Part shown: piece after piece, positions 8,381 to 18,124 of the stretch
Position numbering within the stretch: position 1 is the stretch's first letter
How the letters are laid out: every line of letters starts with the position of its first letter
Assembly (NCBI GenBank): GCA_021773355.1
Contig: JAJFKE010000049.1
Location: 1 to 64,000 of the forward strand
Direction of reading: 5' to 3'
DNA: 64,000 nucleotides
Source of the DNA: Gammaproteobacteria bacterium
Lineage (GTDB): Bacteria > Pseudomonadota > Gammaproteobacteria > Pseudomonadales > Pseudohongiellaceae
Notes under the pieces: generated by a model
The model's input: only the letters and a program-made list of their open reading frames with translations
What the model was told of the DNA's origin: nothing
The model's database searches: none
Translations under genes and position numbers: made by a program

Positions 8381-9805
8381 TCATTCGGAAATCAATTTTC
8401 TTACCCAGCCGTCACCCTTGGTAAGCAGGTACAACTCACCGTCTGCATCCATACCAAGACGCAGCCCTGCCCTGTTACCACGTCCATAGGTGTTGGGAAA
8501 GCCGACGGCATCCGCTACATTTTGTTCCCTGCCATCAAAACGAATACGCAATTCTTGAATTAAACCCGGCTTGCCTGCTTCCAGGCCATTACTGTCGGCA
8601 TAGAAGACGCGACCGGTAACCATATCGCTAAACACCACTTTACCGACTAGTTCCGGGATGCCGCTGCCGCGATAGACATACACACTGCTGACGGCGTTGC
8701 CTTCATCGTGATCGAATTGCAGTACGGGATAAGTGAATTCTTGATCATCGATTGGCTTAGGGTAAACCGGATTAGGCCTAACATTGCCAATACCAAAAGC
8801 CGTAGCGAACATGCCTTCACGAAGCCGCCAGCCATAGTTGGCTCCAGCTACTCCGATATTTATTTCTTCGATTTGATTCTGTCCTATGTCGGCGATGTAC
8901 ATGGTGCCGTCATTATCGAATGAAAAATGTTGTGGATGCCGCAATCCATAGGCCCATATTTCTGCTGCGGCGTCGGCAACGTCCACGAAAGGGTTGTCCT
9001 CGGGAATCGCGTAGCTTGAGCGCCGATCCGAATTTAACGGATCGATACGTATAATCGAAGACATGGGTACAGTCAGAGATTGACCGTTCTCATTAGGATC
9101 GTTCGCTGCTCCTCCATCGCCTAAGCTTGCAAAAAGTAATCCGTAGTCCGCATCTTGAGGAGTGGCCGAATAATTAAAAGCCAAGGTACCAATGTTATGG
9201 TTCTGGGCAAACTGACCGATGCGAAATATTTCTCTGCTGGTACCGGCAAAAATATTGGAGCTTGCATCTATCGCAGTCCATTCGCGAATTACACTTTCGT
9301 GATTCTCGGAATTGTCGTCCAGATAATCGGCCTCGCCACTATGGGAACTGGCGCTGAACGCGGTATAAAATTTTCCGTAGCCAGGCCGGCCCGGCTGTCC
9401 AAACTGCGGATGAAAAGCGAAACCTGCCAGGCCAGTTTCATTTGGAAACATGGAGTCATCAAATCCATACTCGCCATCACGAATGTCCAGCAACACATCG
9501 AGTGTGTTATGCGCTTCGTCATAAATATAAAGCACACCACGCAGATCATTTATGACTAGACGACCCGATCCATCGGGTATGGGTTGCATGTACTGAATGC
9601 GCGCATAGGCGTTATTCGTCGATGGGGCTGCACTGGAGTCGAGGGTTTGCGGCAGCCGTAAAAACTCCACGGCGGTGACGCTAATATCGCCTTTGAAAAT
9701 CTTCTCGGGAATCGGATCGGCAAGCGGCTCGGGTAAGACCTCAGCCGCGAAGCCGGTGCTTGCCATACATAGGCAGGCGAGGCTTAGGCATATTATTTTT
9801 CTCAT
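8381..9805 (-). CDS. PQQ-dependent sugar dehydrogenase (sGDH/Asd-like), exported
   Basis: The protein has 474 residues with a Sec signal peptide (1-20, ending GFAA). The remainder matches the soluble glucose/sorbosone dehydrogenase fold: AYGLRHPQHFSFD followed by ADIGQNQIEEIN, YPVLQFDHDEG, VYRGSGIPELVGKVVFSD and the terminal GELYLLTKGDGWVRKL. It would oxidise a sugar in the periplasm with PQQ and pass electrons to the respiratory chain. Its neighbours are the SMP-30 gene downstream and a second quinoprotein gene 40 bases upstream. No PQQ biosynthesis gene is visible in the window. Confidence 0.9.
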   Translation of the reverse strand: MRKIICLSLACLCMASTGFAAEVLPEPLADPIPEKIFKGDISVTAVEFLRLPQTLDSSAAPSTNNAYARIQYMQPIPDGSGRLVINDLRGVLYIYDEAHNTLDVLLDIRDGEYGFDDSMFPNETGLAGFAFHPQFGQPGRPGYGKFYTAFSASSHSGEADYLDDNSENHESVIREWTAIDASSNIFAGTSREIFRIGQFAQNHNIGTLAFNYSATPQDADYGLLFASLGDGGAANDPNENGQSLTVPMSSIIRIDPLNSDRRSSYAIPEDNPFVDVADAAAEIWAYGLRHPQHFSFDNDGTMYIADIGQNQIEEINIGVAGANYGWRLREGMFATAFGIGNVRPNPVYPKPIDDQEFTYPVLQFDHDEGNAVSSVYVYRGSGIPELVGKVVFSDMVTGRVFYADSNGLEAGKPGLIQELRIRFDGREQNVADAVGFPNTYGRGNRAGLRLGMDADGELYLLTKGDGWVRKLISE

Positions 9806-9845
9806 GACTGCCTCACTCTGTTAGTTGCCTGCGCACGCTCTGTCT

Positions 9846-11990
9846 CTAGTCCGGCAATGTGTAGGCTACCAACGCCCCTGGAAAGTCAGTTCTGGAACTG
9901 CCTATCTGCACCACGATGAACTGCCTGCCCTCATGCATATAGGTCATCATGCCATACTGGCCCGGCGCGGGCAGCGGCACGCTGCCCACTATTTCGCCCG
10001 TGTATTTGTCTCTGGCATTTAGTGTCAGTGGCGCATCGGGAATAAACTGCACCATGCCCTCGCTCAGCGCGCGGGTCTGCACCAGCAGATCATCCATCAC
10101 CATTTGAATAGACCAGCCCACGCCACCGCTGTCCGGCACATCGACGCCCGTTAATAGGGGATGATTTTTGATCGCATCCGGTGTGGGACCCACTGGCAGC
10201 GACCAGACTTTCTCGCCGCTGTTCATCTGATAGGCGGTTAATTCATTGTCCATGGGTTTAAAGATGCGCAGGCCATCGATGGTAGGAAGACCACCGCCGC
10301 CGCCGGGCAACCAGGCAGCCACAGTTCTACCGGTAGTGGGTGTGCTGTTTGGCGTGGCGCCGCCCTCACCCGGCTCTGGATAGTTCGGGTTGTCTCTGTC
10401 CACACCATTAGTGGGCCGCATAAAACCTGGAGCAAAACAGTTGCGTGCATGGGAGGAAAACATCAAACCTGTAGTGGGATCCCCCACTGGCGGATGGGGA
10501 ATCACATTGCCTCCACCGATGCAGCCTATGTTATTGATGAAATCATTCTCATGATTCTGCGGCAGGGCCGGCACATACAGACCTCCGGCACGGTAACCAT
10601 TCAATATCACCATGGCCTGTTCTTTTAGTTCGGGGGTGTAGTCGATGAGAAACTCTTCGGTAAGGCCATTGCTTACGATTGGGTCAACTGGCTCCGGCCA
10701 GGTTGGATAGGGTTGAGTTGGCGCCGTGTAGTTGCCGGGCACTTCGGTTTGGATAACAGGACGGTCTTCGATCGGCCAGATAGGTTCGCCGGTCTCGCGG
10801 TTAAAGGCGAATACCAAACCTTGCTTGGTGTTTTGAATCAGGGCAGGAATGCGCTGGCCATCAACGCTTAGATCCATCAGCATAGGCGGCGTGGGCAAAT
10901 CGTAGTTCCATTGGTCACTGCGATGAATCTGATAATGCCAGCGGCGCTCGCCGGTTTGTACGTCCAGTGCCAATACGCTGCCACCGAAGAGGTTATAACC
11001 GGGCCTATGGCCAGCATAGGACTGCACCGTTGAGGCGTTGGTCACCATGTAGACCAGACCAAGTTCGGGATCGGCAGAAGCTGGAGCCCAGGTTGAAATA
11101 TCGCCTGAAAAGCGCCATGCATCATTCTCCCAAGTCTCATGGCCGACTTCACCGGGTCGTGGAATCGAATGAAACTTCCACATGAACTCTCCCGTGGCTG
11201 CATCGAAACCCATGATGTCGCCCGGCACATTCTCTATTCGCGTTTGACCATAGCTAGGCTGGTGTCCAACCAGGACCACCACTACTCCATTCACCACAAT
11301 CGGCGGTGCCGATGCCGTGACCATGCCCAGCTCTCGTGGAATCCCGTAGTCAGGATCGTAACTGCCGCCGGCTACTACATAGTCCTGCCAGGGGCCCCAG
11401 TCCTCCACCAACCTGGGAATCAGATCGATAGCACCGGTATCGCCGAAGCCATCGAGGGGCACCGTTTCTCCCCAATTTTCCAGTGGCCTGCCGGTCTTGG
11501 CATCCAGGGCCCAGAGAAAGAAACCCGGCGTGGTTATGTAAACAACACCCCGACCATTCACCTCGGCATAGGCGACGCCCTTACCGTAGGCCTGTCGCGG
11601 CGACCGTTGATGTCGAATTGTGTCTGGCTCACGAAAGGTCCACAGGTTTTCGCCAGTAGCGGGGTCCATGGCGATGACCTGTCGCCGCGGAGTGGCTACT
11701 GTATACAGCATGCCATCCACATACACCGGCGTAGAACGCGAGAAGTAGTCGAGATTGGGCCCGAAATTGTCGCTACGCCAGATCCAGGCCTGCTCCAGAT
11801 CGGAAAAGTTACTGGAGTTAATTTGATTCAAGGGAGAATATCGGGTATTTCCTGAATCGCCACCCAGGTAGCGCCATTCACCGTTCTCGGTGCCGGGCAT
11901 GCCCTGCGCTGCTAGCTGTCCCGCAAGCGGCATGAGTGCTGAGAATGAGAGAAATGTGGATATCTGCAAGAATTTACGCGCTGATTGCAT
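9846..11990 (-). CDS. PQQ-binding beta-propeller dehydrogenase, exported
   Basis: The protein has 714 residues with an N-terminal signal peptide (about 1-28). It has the quinoprotein eight-bladed propeller pattern: GEWRYLGGDSGNTRYSPLNQI at the N-terminus, then repeated tryptophan-docking blades such as AMDPATGENLWTF, GFDAATGEFMWKF, ALDVQTGERRWHY and AFNRETGEPIW, closing with PAPGQYGMMTYMHEGRQF. This layout matches membrane-glucose-dehydrogenase or alcohol-dehydrogenase catalytic parts without the transmembrane N-terminus and without a haem c domain. The substrate is unknown. It is the first gene of a minus-strand group with the sugar dehydrogenase and SMP-30 genes. Confidence 0.9.
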   Translation of the reverse strand: MQSARKFLQISTFLSFSALMPLAGQLAAQGMPGTENGEWRYLGGDSGNTRYSPLNQINSSNFSDLEQAWIWRSDNFGPNLDYFSRSTPVYVDGMLYTVATPRRQVIAMDPATGENLWTFREPDTIRHQRSPRQAYGKGVAYAEVNGRGVVYITTPGFFLWALDAKTGRPLENWGETVPLDGFGDTGAIDLIPRLVEDWGPWQDYVVAGGSYDPDYGIPRELGMVTASAPPIVVNGVVVVLVGHQPSYGQTRIENVPGDIMGFDAATGEFMWKFHSIPRPGEVGHETWENDAWRFSGDISTWAPASADPELGLVYMVTNASTVQSYAGHRPGYNLFGGSVLALDVQTGERRWHYQIHRSDQWNYDLPTPPMLMDLSVDGQRIPALIQNTKQGLVFAFNRETGEPIWPIEDRPVIQTEVPGNYTAPTQPYPTWPEPVDPIVSNGLTEEFLIDYTPELKEQAMVILNGYRAGGLYVPALPQNHENDFINNIGCIGGGNVIPHPPVGDPTTGLMFSSHARNCFAPGFMRPTNGVDRDNPNYPEPGEGGATPNSTPTTGRTVAAWLPGGGGGLPTIDGLRIFKPMDNELTAYQMNSGEKVWSLPVGPTPDAIKNHPLLTGVDVPDSGGVGWSIQMVMDDLLVQTRALSEGMVQFIPDAPLTLNARDKYTGEIVGSVPLPAPGQYGMMTYMHEGRQFIVVQIGSSRTDFPGALVAYTLPD

Positions 11991-12307
11991 GAGCCGTGAT
12001 CCCGATAGTTGGCAGGCGTCGCCATTCTGCTGAGCTTGCTCGAGATTGGCTTGCCGACATTAGTTATTATTAGTGATCTTCAGTACACAAGACTAAAAGC
12101 TATGCCCTTGGAAGTCTATGCTAATACAGCGGCATTCTCACCGCTTGAGAAGTGCTTTCTGACTCAAGCTAGCGGGTTTAAATCTTGCGATAGTGCATAT
12201 TGTGTCCGTATTATATGCAGCATATTGTCAGATACCCAAAGTAGCCGGTTCGAATCGACTCTACTGAATTATTTTAATTCTACTATTTACCAGCAGGTGG
12301 TTTTCTA
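11991..12307. other. divergent intergenic region
   Basis: This 317-base gap separates the minus-strand quinoprotein operon from the plus-strand S46 peptidase gene and should hold both promoters. It is AT-richer than the flanks. A 99-codon open frame covers it on the plus strand, but no convincing ribosome site or family match supports it. I saw no clear operator or hairpin. A weak AGGTGG sequence precedes the peptidase ATG. Confidence 0.5.
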
Positions 12308-14512
12308 ATGTTTAGCTCTAAGTACAGACTACAAACAACACGGCCTTCTCGCCAAATTCCAATTCTGTTTTCTATTCTTGTCCTGCTAGCTACAAACTCC
12401 GTAGCCGACGAGGGCATGTGGCAACCCCATCAGTTGCCAGACCTGAGTGACAAGTTAAGACAGCTGGGCCTGGAGATCGATCCGGAAAACCTTAGCCGTC
12501 TGGATCAATTTCCCATGAATGCAGTTGTTAGCCTGGGCGGTTGTAGCGCTTCATTCGTTTCTCCGCAGGGACTTGTGGTCACCAATCACCACTGCGTGTA
12601 TGGCTCGGTGCAGTACAACAGCACGCCAGAGAATAATTTATTGGAAGATGGTTTTCTCGCGAAGCAGCTCAGTGAAGAAATTCCAACGGCACCCGGTACT
12701 CGTGTCTATGTCACAGAAGAAGTGACCGATGTAACTTCTGCTGTACTCGCTGGAGTCAGCGCGTCCACATCAGGTATCGATCGCTACAAGTCTATTGAGG
12801 CAAATCGCAAAGCCTTAATCGCTGCCTGCGAATCTTCCGGCAACCATCGCTGCGGCGTCTCTTCCTTTCACGGCGGAATGGAATATTTTCTGATCAAGCG
12901 CTTAGAGGTTCGCGATGTACGTCTGGTGTATGCTCCTGCTACCAGCATCGGTAAATACGGCGGCGACATCGACAACTGGCAATGGCCACGGCACACCGGC
13001 GATTTCGGTTTCTACCGGGCCTATGTGGGCAGGGACGGACAACCTGCAGAATTCAGTGACGACAATGTGCCCTACACCCCCGCAAGCTTTTTGGAAGTAA
13101 GTGCAAAGGGCGTAGAAGATGGTGACTTCGTCATGGGAGTGGGTTACCCGGGCAGCACTAATCGCTACCGCACCACTGGCGAAGTTGAAAACGAATTTGA
13201 ATGGTACTACCCCGAAGCTAGGGGCTTTCGCGAAGATCTGATCAGCATTATTAATGAGAATTCCGCCGCAGGCAGCGCGGCCCGAATAGCCTATGAAGGC
13301 ACGCTGGCCAGTCTGAGTAACTACGCGAAAAATTTCCAATCCATGGTCGAGAGCTATCAGCACAGTGATTTTATCGATAGACGCAAGCAGGCAGAAGCCG
13401 ACTTGGCTGACTGGATAAATGCTGACAGCACAAGAGCTCAGCAATACGCGCCGGCGCTTCGACAACTAGAATCCTTGATCGAGACTGATCAAGCAGCCAG
13501 AGAACGAGATTTGGTTCGCAGCTACATGGGTTACGCGACGCTGCCTAATACGGCACATCGCCTGTATAGACTCGCGGTTGAGAAGCAAAAACCCGATGTC
13601 GAACGTGAACCAGGTTATCAAGAACGAGACCTAAGTCGATTCAGACAATCCATGCAGGCAATTAGCCGACGCTATGATGAGACTGTCGACAAGGCGACCC
13701 TGAGTTATTTGTTGTCCAGATACGCCGAGTTACCAGAACAGTACCGTTCCCAGGCAACCGATTCCTTCTTCGGAATTTCCAACAGCTTTGATCAGGGTCA
13801 GGTAGACCAGATTATCGAAGACAGTTATGCGCAATCATCGTTGGATGATGAAGCTGCCAGACTGGCGTGGATAGATAGCTCGGTAGAAGATTTTCAAAAC
13901 AGCGACGACCCATTGATTCGTTATGCGGTCGCCAGTCATGCTGAGCGCACGGCATTGGAATTAGAGGACAAGGAACTAATCGGACAATTCCAACGCTGGC
14001 GTCCGCAGTACATGGAAGCGATAATCGCTTACAACCGCAGTCTGAACCAACCGATCTATGCCGACGCCAATAGTTCTTTGCGGGTCACCTTCGGCCAGGT
14101 CAGAGGCAACCAACCTAAAGATGGTTTGATCAATCAACCATTCACCGCTCTGGAAGGCATACTGGGCAAAGACACGGGAGTGGATCCCTTCAATGCACCG
14201 GCGAAGCAACTCGACCTTATAAAGGCCAAGCAGTACGGCGACTACATTCTACCGTCGCTGGGGACGGTGCCGGTGAATTTCTTGAGTACGCTCGATATTA
14301 CTGGAGGAAATTCCGGCACCGCCACCATGAACAGCAAAGCGCAGTTGGTGGGCCTGCTGTTCGACGGTGTCTACGAAAGTATCATCGGTGACTGGGATTT
14401 CGATGATAATAAGAACCGCGCTATTTCCGTCGATGCTCGCTATATGCTGTGGGTGATGGAGTTCATGGACGGTGCCACAAACCTATTGCAAGAAATGACC
14501 ATTGTTGACTAG
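12308..14512 (+). CDS. S46 family dipeptidyl-peptidase, DPP7-like
   Basis: The protein has 734 residues, the normal length for S46 enzymes, with an N-terminal signal peptide (to about residue 33). The catalytic His lies in VVTNHHCVYG (His94/His95), the Asp in PRHTGDFGFY and the nucleophile is Ser669 in GGNSGTATMN. Residue 687, exactly 18 after the nucleophile, is Gly in LLFDGVY. In the Porphyromonas enzymes the same position (Ser655 + 18 = 673) is Arg in the acidic-specific DPP11 and Gly in DPP7. A preference for hydrophobic residues next to the cut is therefore inferred. It would release dipeptides from peptides in the periplasm. Confidence 0.93.
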   Translation: MFSSKYRLQTTRPSRQIPILFSILVLLATNSVADEGMWQPHQLPDLSDKLRQLGLEIDPENLSRLDQFPMNAVVSLGGCSASFVSPQGLVVTNHHCVYGSVQYNSTPENNLLEDGFLAKQLSEEIPTAPGTRVYVTEEVTDVTSAVLAGVSASTSGIDRYKSIEANRKALIAACESSGNHRCGVSSFHGGMEYFLIKRLEVRDVRLVYAPATSIGKYGGDIDNWQWPRHTGDFGFYRAYVGRDGQPAEFSDDNVPYTPASFLEVSAKGVEDGDFVMGVGYPGSTNRYRTTGEVENEFEWYYPEARGFREDLISIINENSAAGSAARIAYEGTLASLSNYAKNFQSMVESYQHSDFIDRRKQAEADLADWINADSTRAQQYAPALRQLESLIETDQAARERDLVRSYMGYATLPNTAHRLYRLAVEKQKPDVEREPGYQERDLSRFRQSMQAISRRYDETVDKATLSYLLSRYAELPEQYRSQATDSFFGISNSFDQGQVDQIIEDSYAQSSLDDEAARLAWIDSSVEDFQNSDDPLIRYAVASHAERTALELEDKELIGQFQRWRPQYMEAIIAYNRSLNQPIYADANSSLRVTFGQVRGNQPKDGLINQPFTALEGILGKDTGVDPFNAPAKQLDLIKAKQYGDYILPSLGTVPVNFLSTLDITGGNSGTATMNSKAQLVGLLFDGVYESIIGDWDFDDNKNRAISVDARYMLWVMEFMDGATNLLQEMTIVD

Positions 14513-14670
14513 CTCAGTAGAGGCTGCGCCGTGCTGATAATTGTGCCGGCACTGTGCAGCCTGTTTGCATTTTGATTCACTACCTACCTATATTGAGCCA
14601 AACCTTCTTGCCACCTCCAAGGTCTGGCTTTAATCAACTTCGATTTTTTAATACGAATTCAGGACTGAAA

Positions 14671-15432
14671 ATGCACAACAGCATCAAATTTTTGCCAATG
14701 TTTATCATCGCCACCTTATTGTCATCCTGCATCGGCAACGGTAAATCCGTCCGCTCAGGCTTGTCTCGCATCGCTGCTCCGGTAACTCTGGGCGTTGCCA
14801 GAAAACAGTATGAGGAAGCCTATTTCGATATTCCAGGCAGCAGGAACTGGGTTGCTCTCACCATCGATGATGCACCCAATAGCGACTCTACCCCTGAAAT
14901 TTTACAGCTGTTAGCAGCCAGCTCTGGCAATCCCCATGCCACGTTTTTCATAGCCGGTGAAGACGGCGCCGAGAATCCGCATCTATTGCTTGCGATCAAA
15001 GACGGGGGCCACGAATTAGGAAATCACGGTTTTGATGATGCCCCGTCATCGCAGATGGGCTTGACCGAATTTGTTGCCAATGTTGAGAAATCCCACCGTA
15101 TTCTGCTTGATTACTGGGATGAAGATGACAGGAAATGGTTTCGTCCCAGCGATGACAGGTTTACCAAACAACAGGCTAAATATCTTAAGAATGTGAGGAA
15201 CTATGAGATCGCATTAGGCAATGCCTATCCTTTCGATTATAAAGATAATAATGTTCCTGCGGCTGTCAGACATATTAAGCGTTTTGTTAAACCGGGCTCC
15301 ATCATCATTCTTCACGACGGCCCCGAACAGGGAGCACGAACAGTACAAATCCTTGAGCAAATTCTGCCATGGTTGCAAGAGCAAGGGTATTCGGTAAAGA
15401 CCCTATCAGAGCTGTTAGAGAATGGCACCTAG
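14671..15432 (+). CDS. polysaccharide deacetylase family lipoprotein
   Basis: With the start at the ATG at 14671 (AGGA eight bases upstream) the protein has 253 residues and a lipoprotein signal (LLSSC, Cys at about 19). The NodB-type deacetylase motifs are in order: VALTIDDAPNSDSTPEIL, GHELGNHGFDD, WFRPSDDRFT and SIIILHDG. The second motif has GNHGFDD in place of the usual H-S/T-x-x-H spacing, so metal binding may differ. Members remove acetyl or other groups from amino sugars. A longer in-frame start at 14554 exists but adds residues incompatible with a signal peptide. Confidence 0.85.
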   Translation: MHNSIKFLPMFIIATLLSSCIGNGKSVRSGLSRIAAPVTLGVARKQYEEAYFDIPGSRNWVALTIDDAPNSDSTPEILQLLAASSGNPHATFFIAGEDGAENPHLLLAIKDGGHELGNHGFDDAPSSQMGLTEFVANVEKSHRILLDYWDEDDRKWFRPSDDRFTKQQAKYLKNVRNYEIALGNAYPFDYKDNNVPAAVRHIKRFVKPGSIIILHDGPEQGARTVQILEQILPWLQEQGYSVKTLSELLENGT

Positions 15433-15594
15433 TACAGCCCTGCCTGTGTATTAAACAGCCGGATTTACTGCATTAGAATTGTACTGTGGGCGCAGTATCG
15501 TGACTGGAAACGGTAGAAGGTGAAGTGGCGGGAAAATAGATGCCAGAGCGAAACCCTGACATCTTTCTTCTTGTTCTAGAATTTGTAGCTCGTT

Positions 15595-16692
15595 CTAAAA
15601 TGTATAGCGCACTCTAAGTTGCAAAGCATTAGGCTCATCGGTGCCTATTACGGTTTTACCCTCGGCCATGACGTACATTGCTTCGAAACGCAGATCGCTA
15701 GTCATGTAATAGTTAAGACCCAACGTCACTATGTCTGCCTTGCCACCTTGGACTGAGCCATCGTTAAGATCGAGAGTACTAAAACGTGCTGCCAGTTCCC
15801 ATGCGCCTTTGTCAGAGGAAGGCCTGACCGTACCGAATGCCGCATCGGTGTTACTGTAAGGACGGGTATCGTCGGTCAGGAAGTAGCTGGCGTAAAAGTA
15901 GGAACCATCTGCACTAAAGTCTGGCGAGAAATCCAGCTTGACGTCTTGTGTTGTCATCTCACCCTGAGCTGAGAACCGGCCGTTGACATAGGCCACTTCA
16001 AAACCCAGCGTATTGCGCTGGTCAACACCGGTTAAGGTACCGGTATCGATCAATCGATGGCTGTCTTGATGGGTTTCTGGTCTGGCTCTAAGCCTGGTTG
16101 TTTTGTCATCATCACTGTCGCGAGCAACATGCAGTCCAAGGTGAAGAAGCTGTCCTTCGCCCAAGTTGGGTCTATAGGCGAAACGGCCTGATACACCTCT
16201 ACCTCTTGCCAGATTATTCGCTTCGTGACCGTAGGCAGCAACTGCGATTGAATAACGCTGGCTCCAGTTTTGGTAGCCAACCCCTACGCGCCTGCCTTTA
16301 ACCAATGCATTCGGCAAACCACGTTCGGTAAAAGTCGTGTTGTTGGAGCTGGTAAGTTCTTCCAGACCGCCGAAGACCTTGAAATTTCCTATGGTGATTC
16401 GCGTATTGTCGAAGCCATTGTAACGAATGTATACGTCCTTCGATTCGGGATCATCGGGAGCGAAGTCATATTGAAACTTGTAATCCCAATCTTCAGTCAA
16501 GTCACCGCGGACAAACAGTCTGGCGCGACGCACTTCGCTGCCATCGGTGTATTTAAAGACATCATTAGTGAAGTAGGTAGCATCCGCCTGAATACGGCCG
16601 CCAAACTCAATATTCGGTGCGTCCTGCCCATAGGCCTGCCCCAGAAATAAAAGTGTAATATTTAGGAATAGTAACTTTTTTGTAATATTCAT
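15595..16692 (-). CDS. OprP/OprO-type outer membrane porin
   Basis: The protein has 365 residues with a signal peptide (1-22, ending AYGQ), alternating amphipathic beta-strands and a C-terminal aromatic strand ending RVRYTF, the usual outer-membrane insertion signal. The N-terminal pattern FGGRIQADATYF and RARLFVRGDLTEDWDYKFQYDF is that of phosphate-selective porins O and P. Members form trimeric channels, often for anions. The protein is somewhat shorter than Pseudomonas OprP. A GGAGAG ribosome site precedes the ATG. It is divergently transcribed from the NHL-propeller gene at 16989. Confidence 0.88.
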   Translation of the reverse strand: MNITKKLLFLNITLLFLGQAYGQDAPNIEFGGRIQADATYFTNDVFKYTDGSEVRRARLFVRGDLTEDWDYKFQYDFAPDDPESKDVYIRYNGFDNTRITIGNFKVFGGLEELTSSNNTTFTERGLPNALVKGRRVGVGYQNWSQRYSIAVAAYGHEANNLARGRGVSGRFAYRPNLGEGQLLHLGLHVARDSDDDKTTRLRARPETHQDSHRLIDTGTLTGVDQRNTLGFEVAYVNGRFSAQGEMTTQDVKLDFSPDFSADGSYFYASYFLTDDTRPYSNTDAAFGTVRPSSDKGAWELAARFSTLDLNDGSVQGGKADIVTLGLNYYMTSDLRFEAMYVMAEGKTVIGTDEPNALQLRVRYTF

Positions 16693-16988
16693 TCAGTTCT
16701 CTCCAAGATAACCTACTGAAAGTGTTGTGCTTGCTATGGCGTACTATATTTCTAAATTATTACAAATTAATGACAAAGTGACAGAGATGTAAAATAACTG
16801 ACATATGGGGCCAATTTGTCATTGTCGGCAGTTATTCTCAGCTGGCTCGATCTTGATCCTGGGACTATTACACTTTTGTGCATCATTGCCGTTTAAAGTA
16901 TGTCGTCGAATTTCTGGGAAACTGGATTGCAAATACACAGCCTTGACCCTAAAGTGCATGAAATGTCCAGTCTGTGGAGAGAAAGCTG

Positions 16989-18065
16989 ATGAAATTCTGC
17001 TTACATTGCCTGTTAAGCCTGTGCCTTGCAGGAATCAGTCTAAATTTGCTGGCCCAGCCCCAGCCCTCAGCACCGGAGATTGAGAATATCGCCCATGGTG
17101 TTCGCAACGATCTACCCCGCCCCTACCAGACCCTGAGAGATTGGGCAGAACTTCCCAGTGGCAGCAACTGGGCTGCGGTAACTGCCGTCGAGCCTTCTCC
17201 AGATGGACAGTACATCTATGTGATTCATCGTTGTGCCAATAACTCCTGTGAGGGACGAAGCGAAGCGCCGATTCTAAAATATGACTATGCGGGAAACTTA
17301 CTGAGCAGTTTTGGCGAGGGCCTATTTATTTTTCCCCATGGCGCCACGGTGGATGCAGAAGGAAATCTCTGGGTTACGGACGCCAGGGGGAATGGTCTTA
17401 TGGGTCATCAAGTCTTCAAATTCAGTCCGCAGGGAGAAACCCTGATGACCCTGGGTGAAAAGGGTGGCGGAGGTTCCGCAGCTCATGTTCTGTCCCGCCC
17501 CAATGATGTGGTGGTCGATCCGCACAGTGGCGATATCTTTATAAGTGAGAGTCATAGAGGCGACAGCAGCGGTATGAACAACCGCATCCTGCATTTCTCC
17601 GCCGATGGTGGTTTCGTCAAGCAATGGGGTAAGACGGGATCGGCCCCTGGTGAGTTTAGTGAGCCCCATACCATAGCCATGGATTCACAGGGTCGGCTAT
17701 TTGTTGGAGACAGGGAGAACAATCGCATTCAAATTTTTTCTCAAGCAGGAGAGTTTATCGATGAATGGCGGCAATTTGGTCGCCCCAGCGGAATCTATAT
17801 TACGCCCGATGACAAACTCTATGTGGCGGATTCTGAATCGGGACCGGACACCGGAGCAAACGAGAAAATGGGTATCATGAAGGGAATCCGCATCGGTTCG
17901 GCTGTGGACGGGAGCGTCACCGCATTCATCGAAGACAGGGAACCGCTGCGGGACGATCATTCCGGCGCCGAGGGAGTTGCTGTCGATGCCGAAGGAAACG
18001 TGTACGGCGCCGTTGTTCGACGACAGATGTTGGAGCGTCATGTAATCAGAGAGTCCCTAGAATAA
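16989..18065 (+). CDS. NHL-repeat propeller, peptidylglycine alpha-amidating lyase-like, exported
   Basis: The ATG at 16989 is chosen because a GGAGAG site lies seven bases upstream and the protein then begins with a normal signal peptide (MKFCLHCLL, ending LLAQ). An in-frame GTG at 16974 is the alternative. The mature part is a six-bladed NHL propeller with repeats such as FIFPHGATVDAEGNLWVTD, LSRPNDVVVDPHSGDIFISE, FSEPHTIAMDSQGRLFVGDR and RPSGIYITPDDKLYVAD, the His/Asp pattern of peptidyl-alpha-hydroxyglycine lyases. Whether it cleaves such substrates is unknown. It is followed 60 bases later by an MBL hydrolase gene on the same strand. Confidence 0.82.
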   Translation: MKFCLHCLLSLCLAGISLNLLAQPQPSAPEIENIAHGVRNDLPRPYQTLRDWAELPSGSNWAAVTAVEPSPDGQYIYVIHRCANNSCEGRSEAPILKYDYAGNLLSSFGEGLFIFPHGATVDAEGNLWVTDARGNGLMGHQVFKFSPQGETLMTLGEKGGGGSAAHVLSRPNDVVVDPHSGDIFISESHRGDSSGMNNRILHFSADGGFVKQWGKTGSAPGEFSEPHTIAMDSQGRLFVGDRENNRIQIFSQAGEFIDEWRQFGRPSGIYITPDDKLYVADSESGPDTGANEKMGIMKGIRIGSAVDGSVTAFIEDREPLRDDHSGAEGVAVDAEGNVYGAVVRRQMLERHVIRESLE

Positions 18066-18124
18066 CAATTCCGCATTTGCGGTTTCATGGTAATTGAAAT
18101 CCAGGCACAGCAAAGGTATTCGCC

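Noticed and set aside
12009..12308. 99-codon plus-strand open frame between the quinoprotein and S46 genes
   Set aside because: No good ribosome site, no recognisable domain, and it fills a divergent promoter region.
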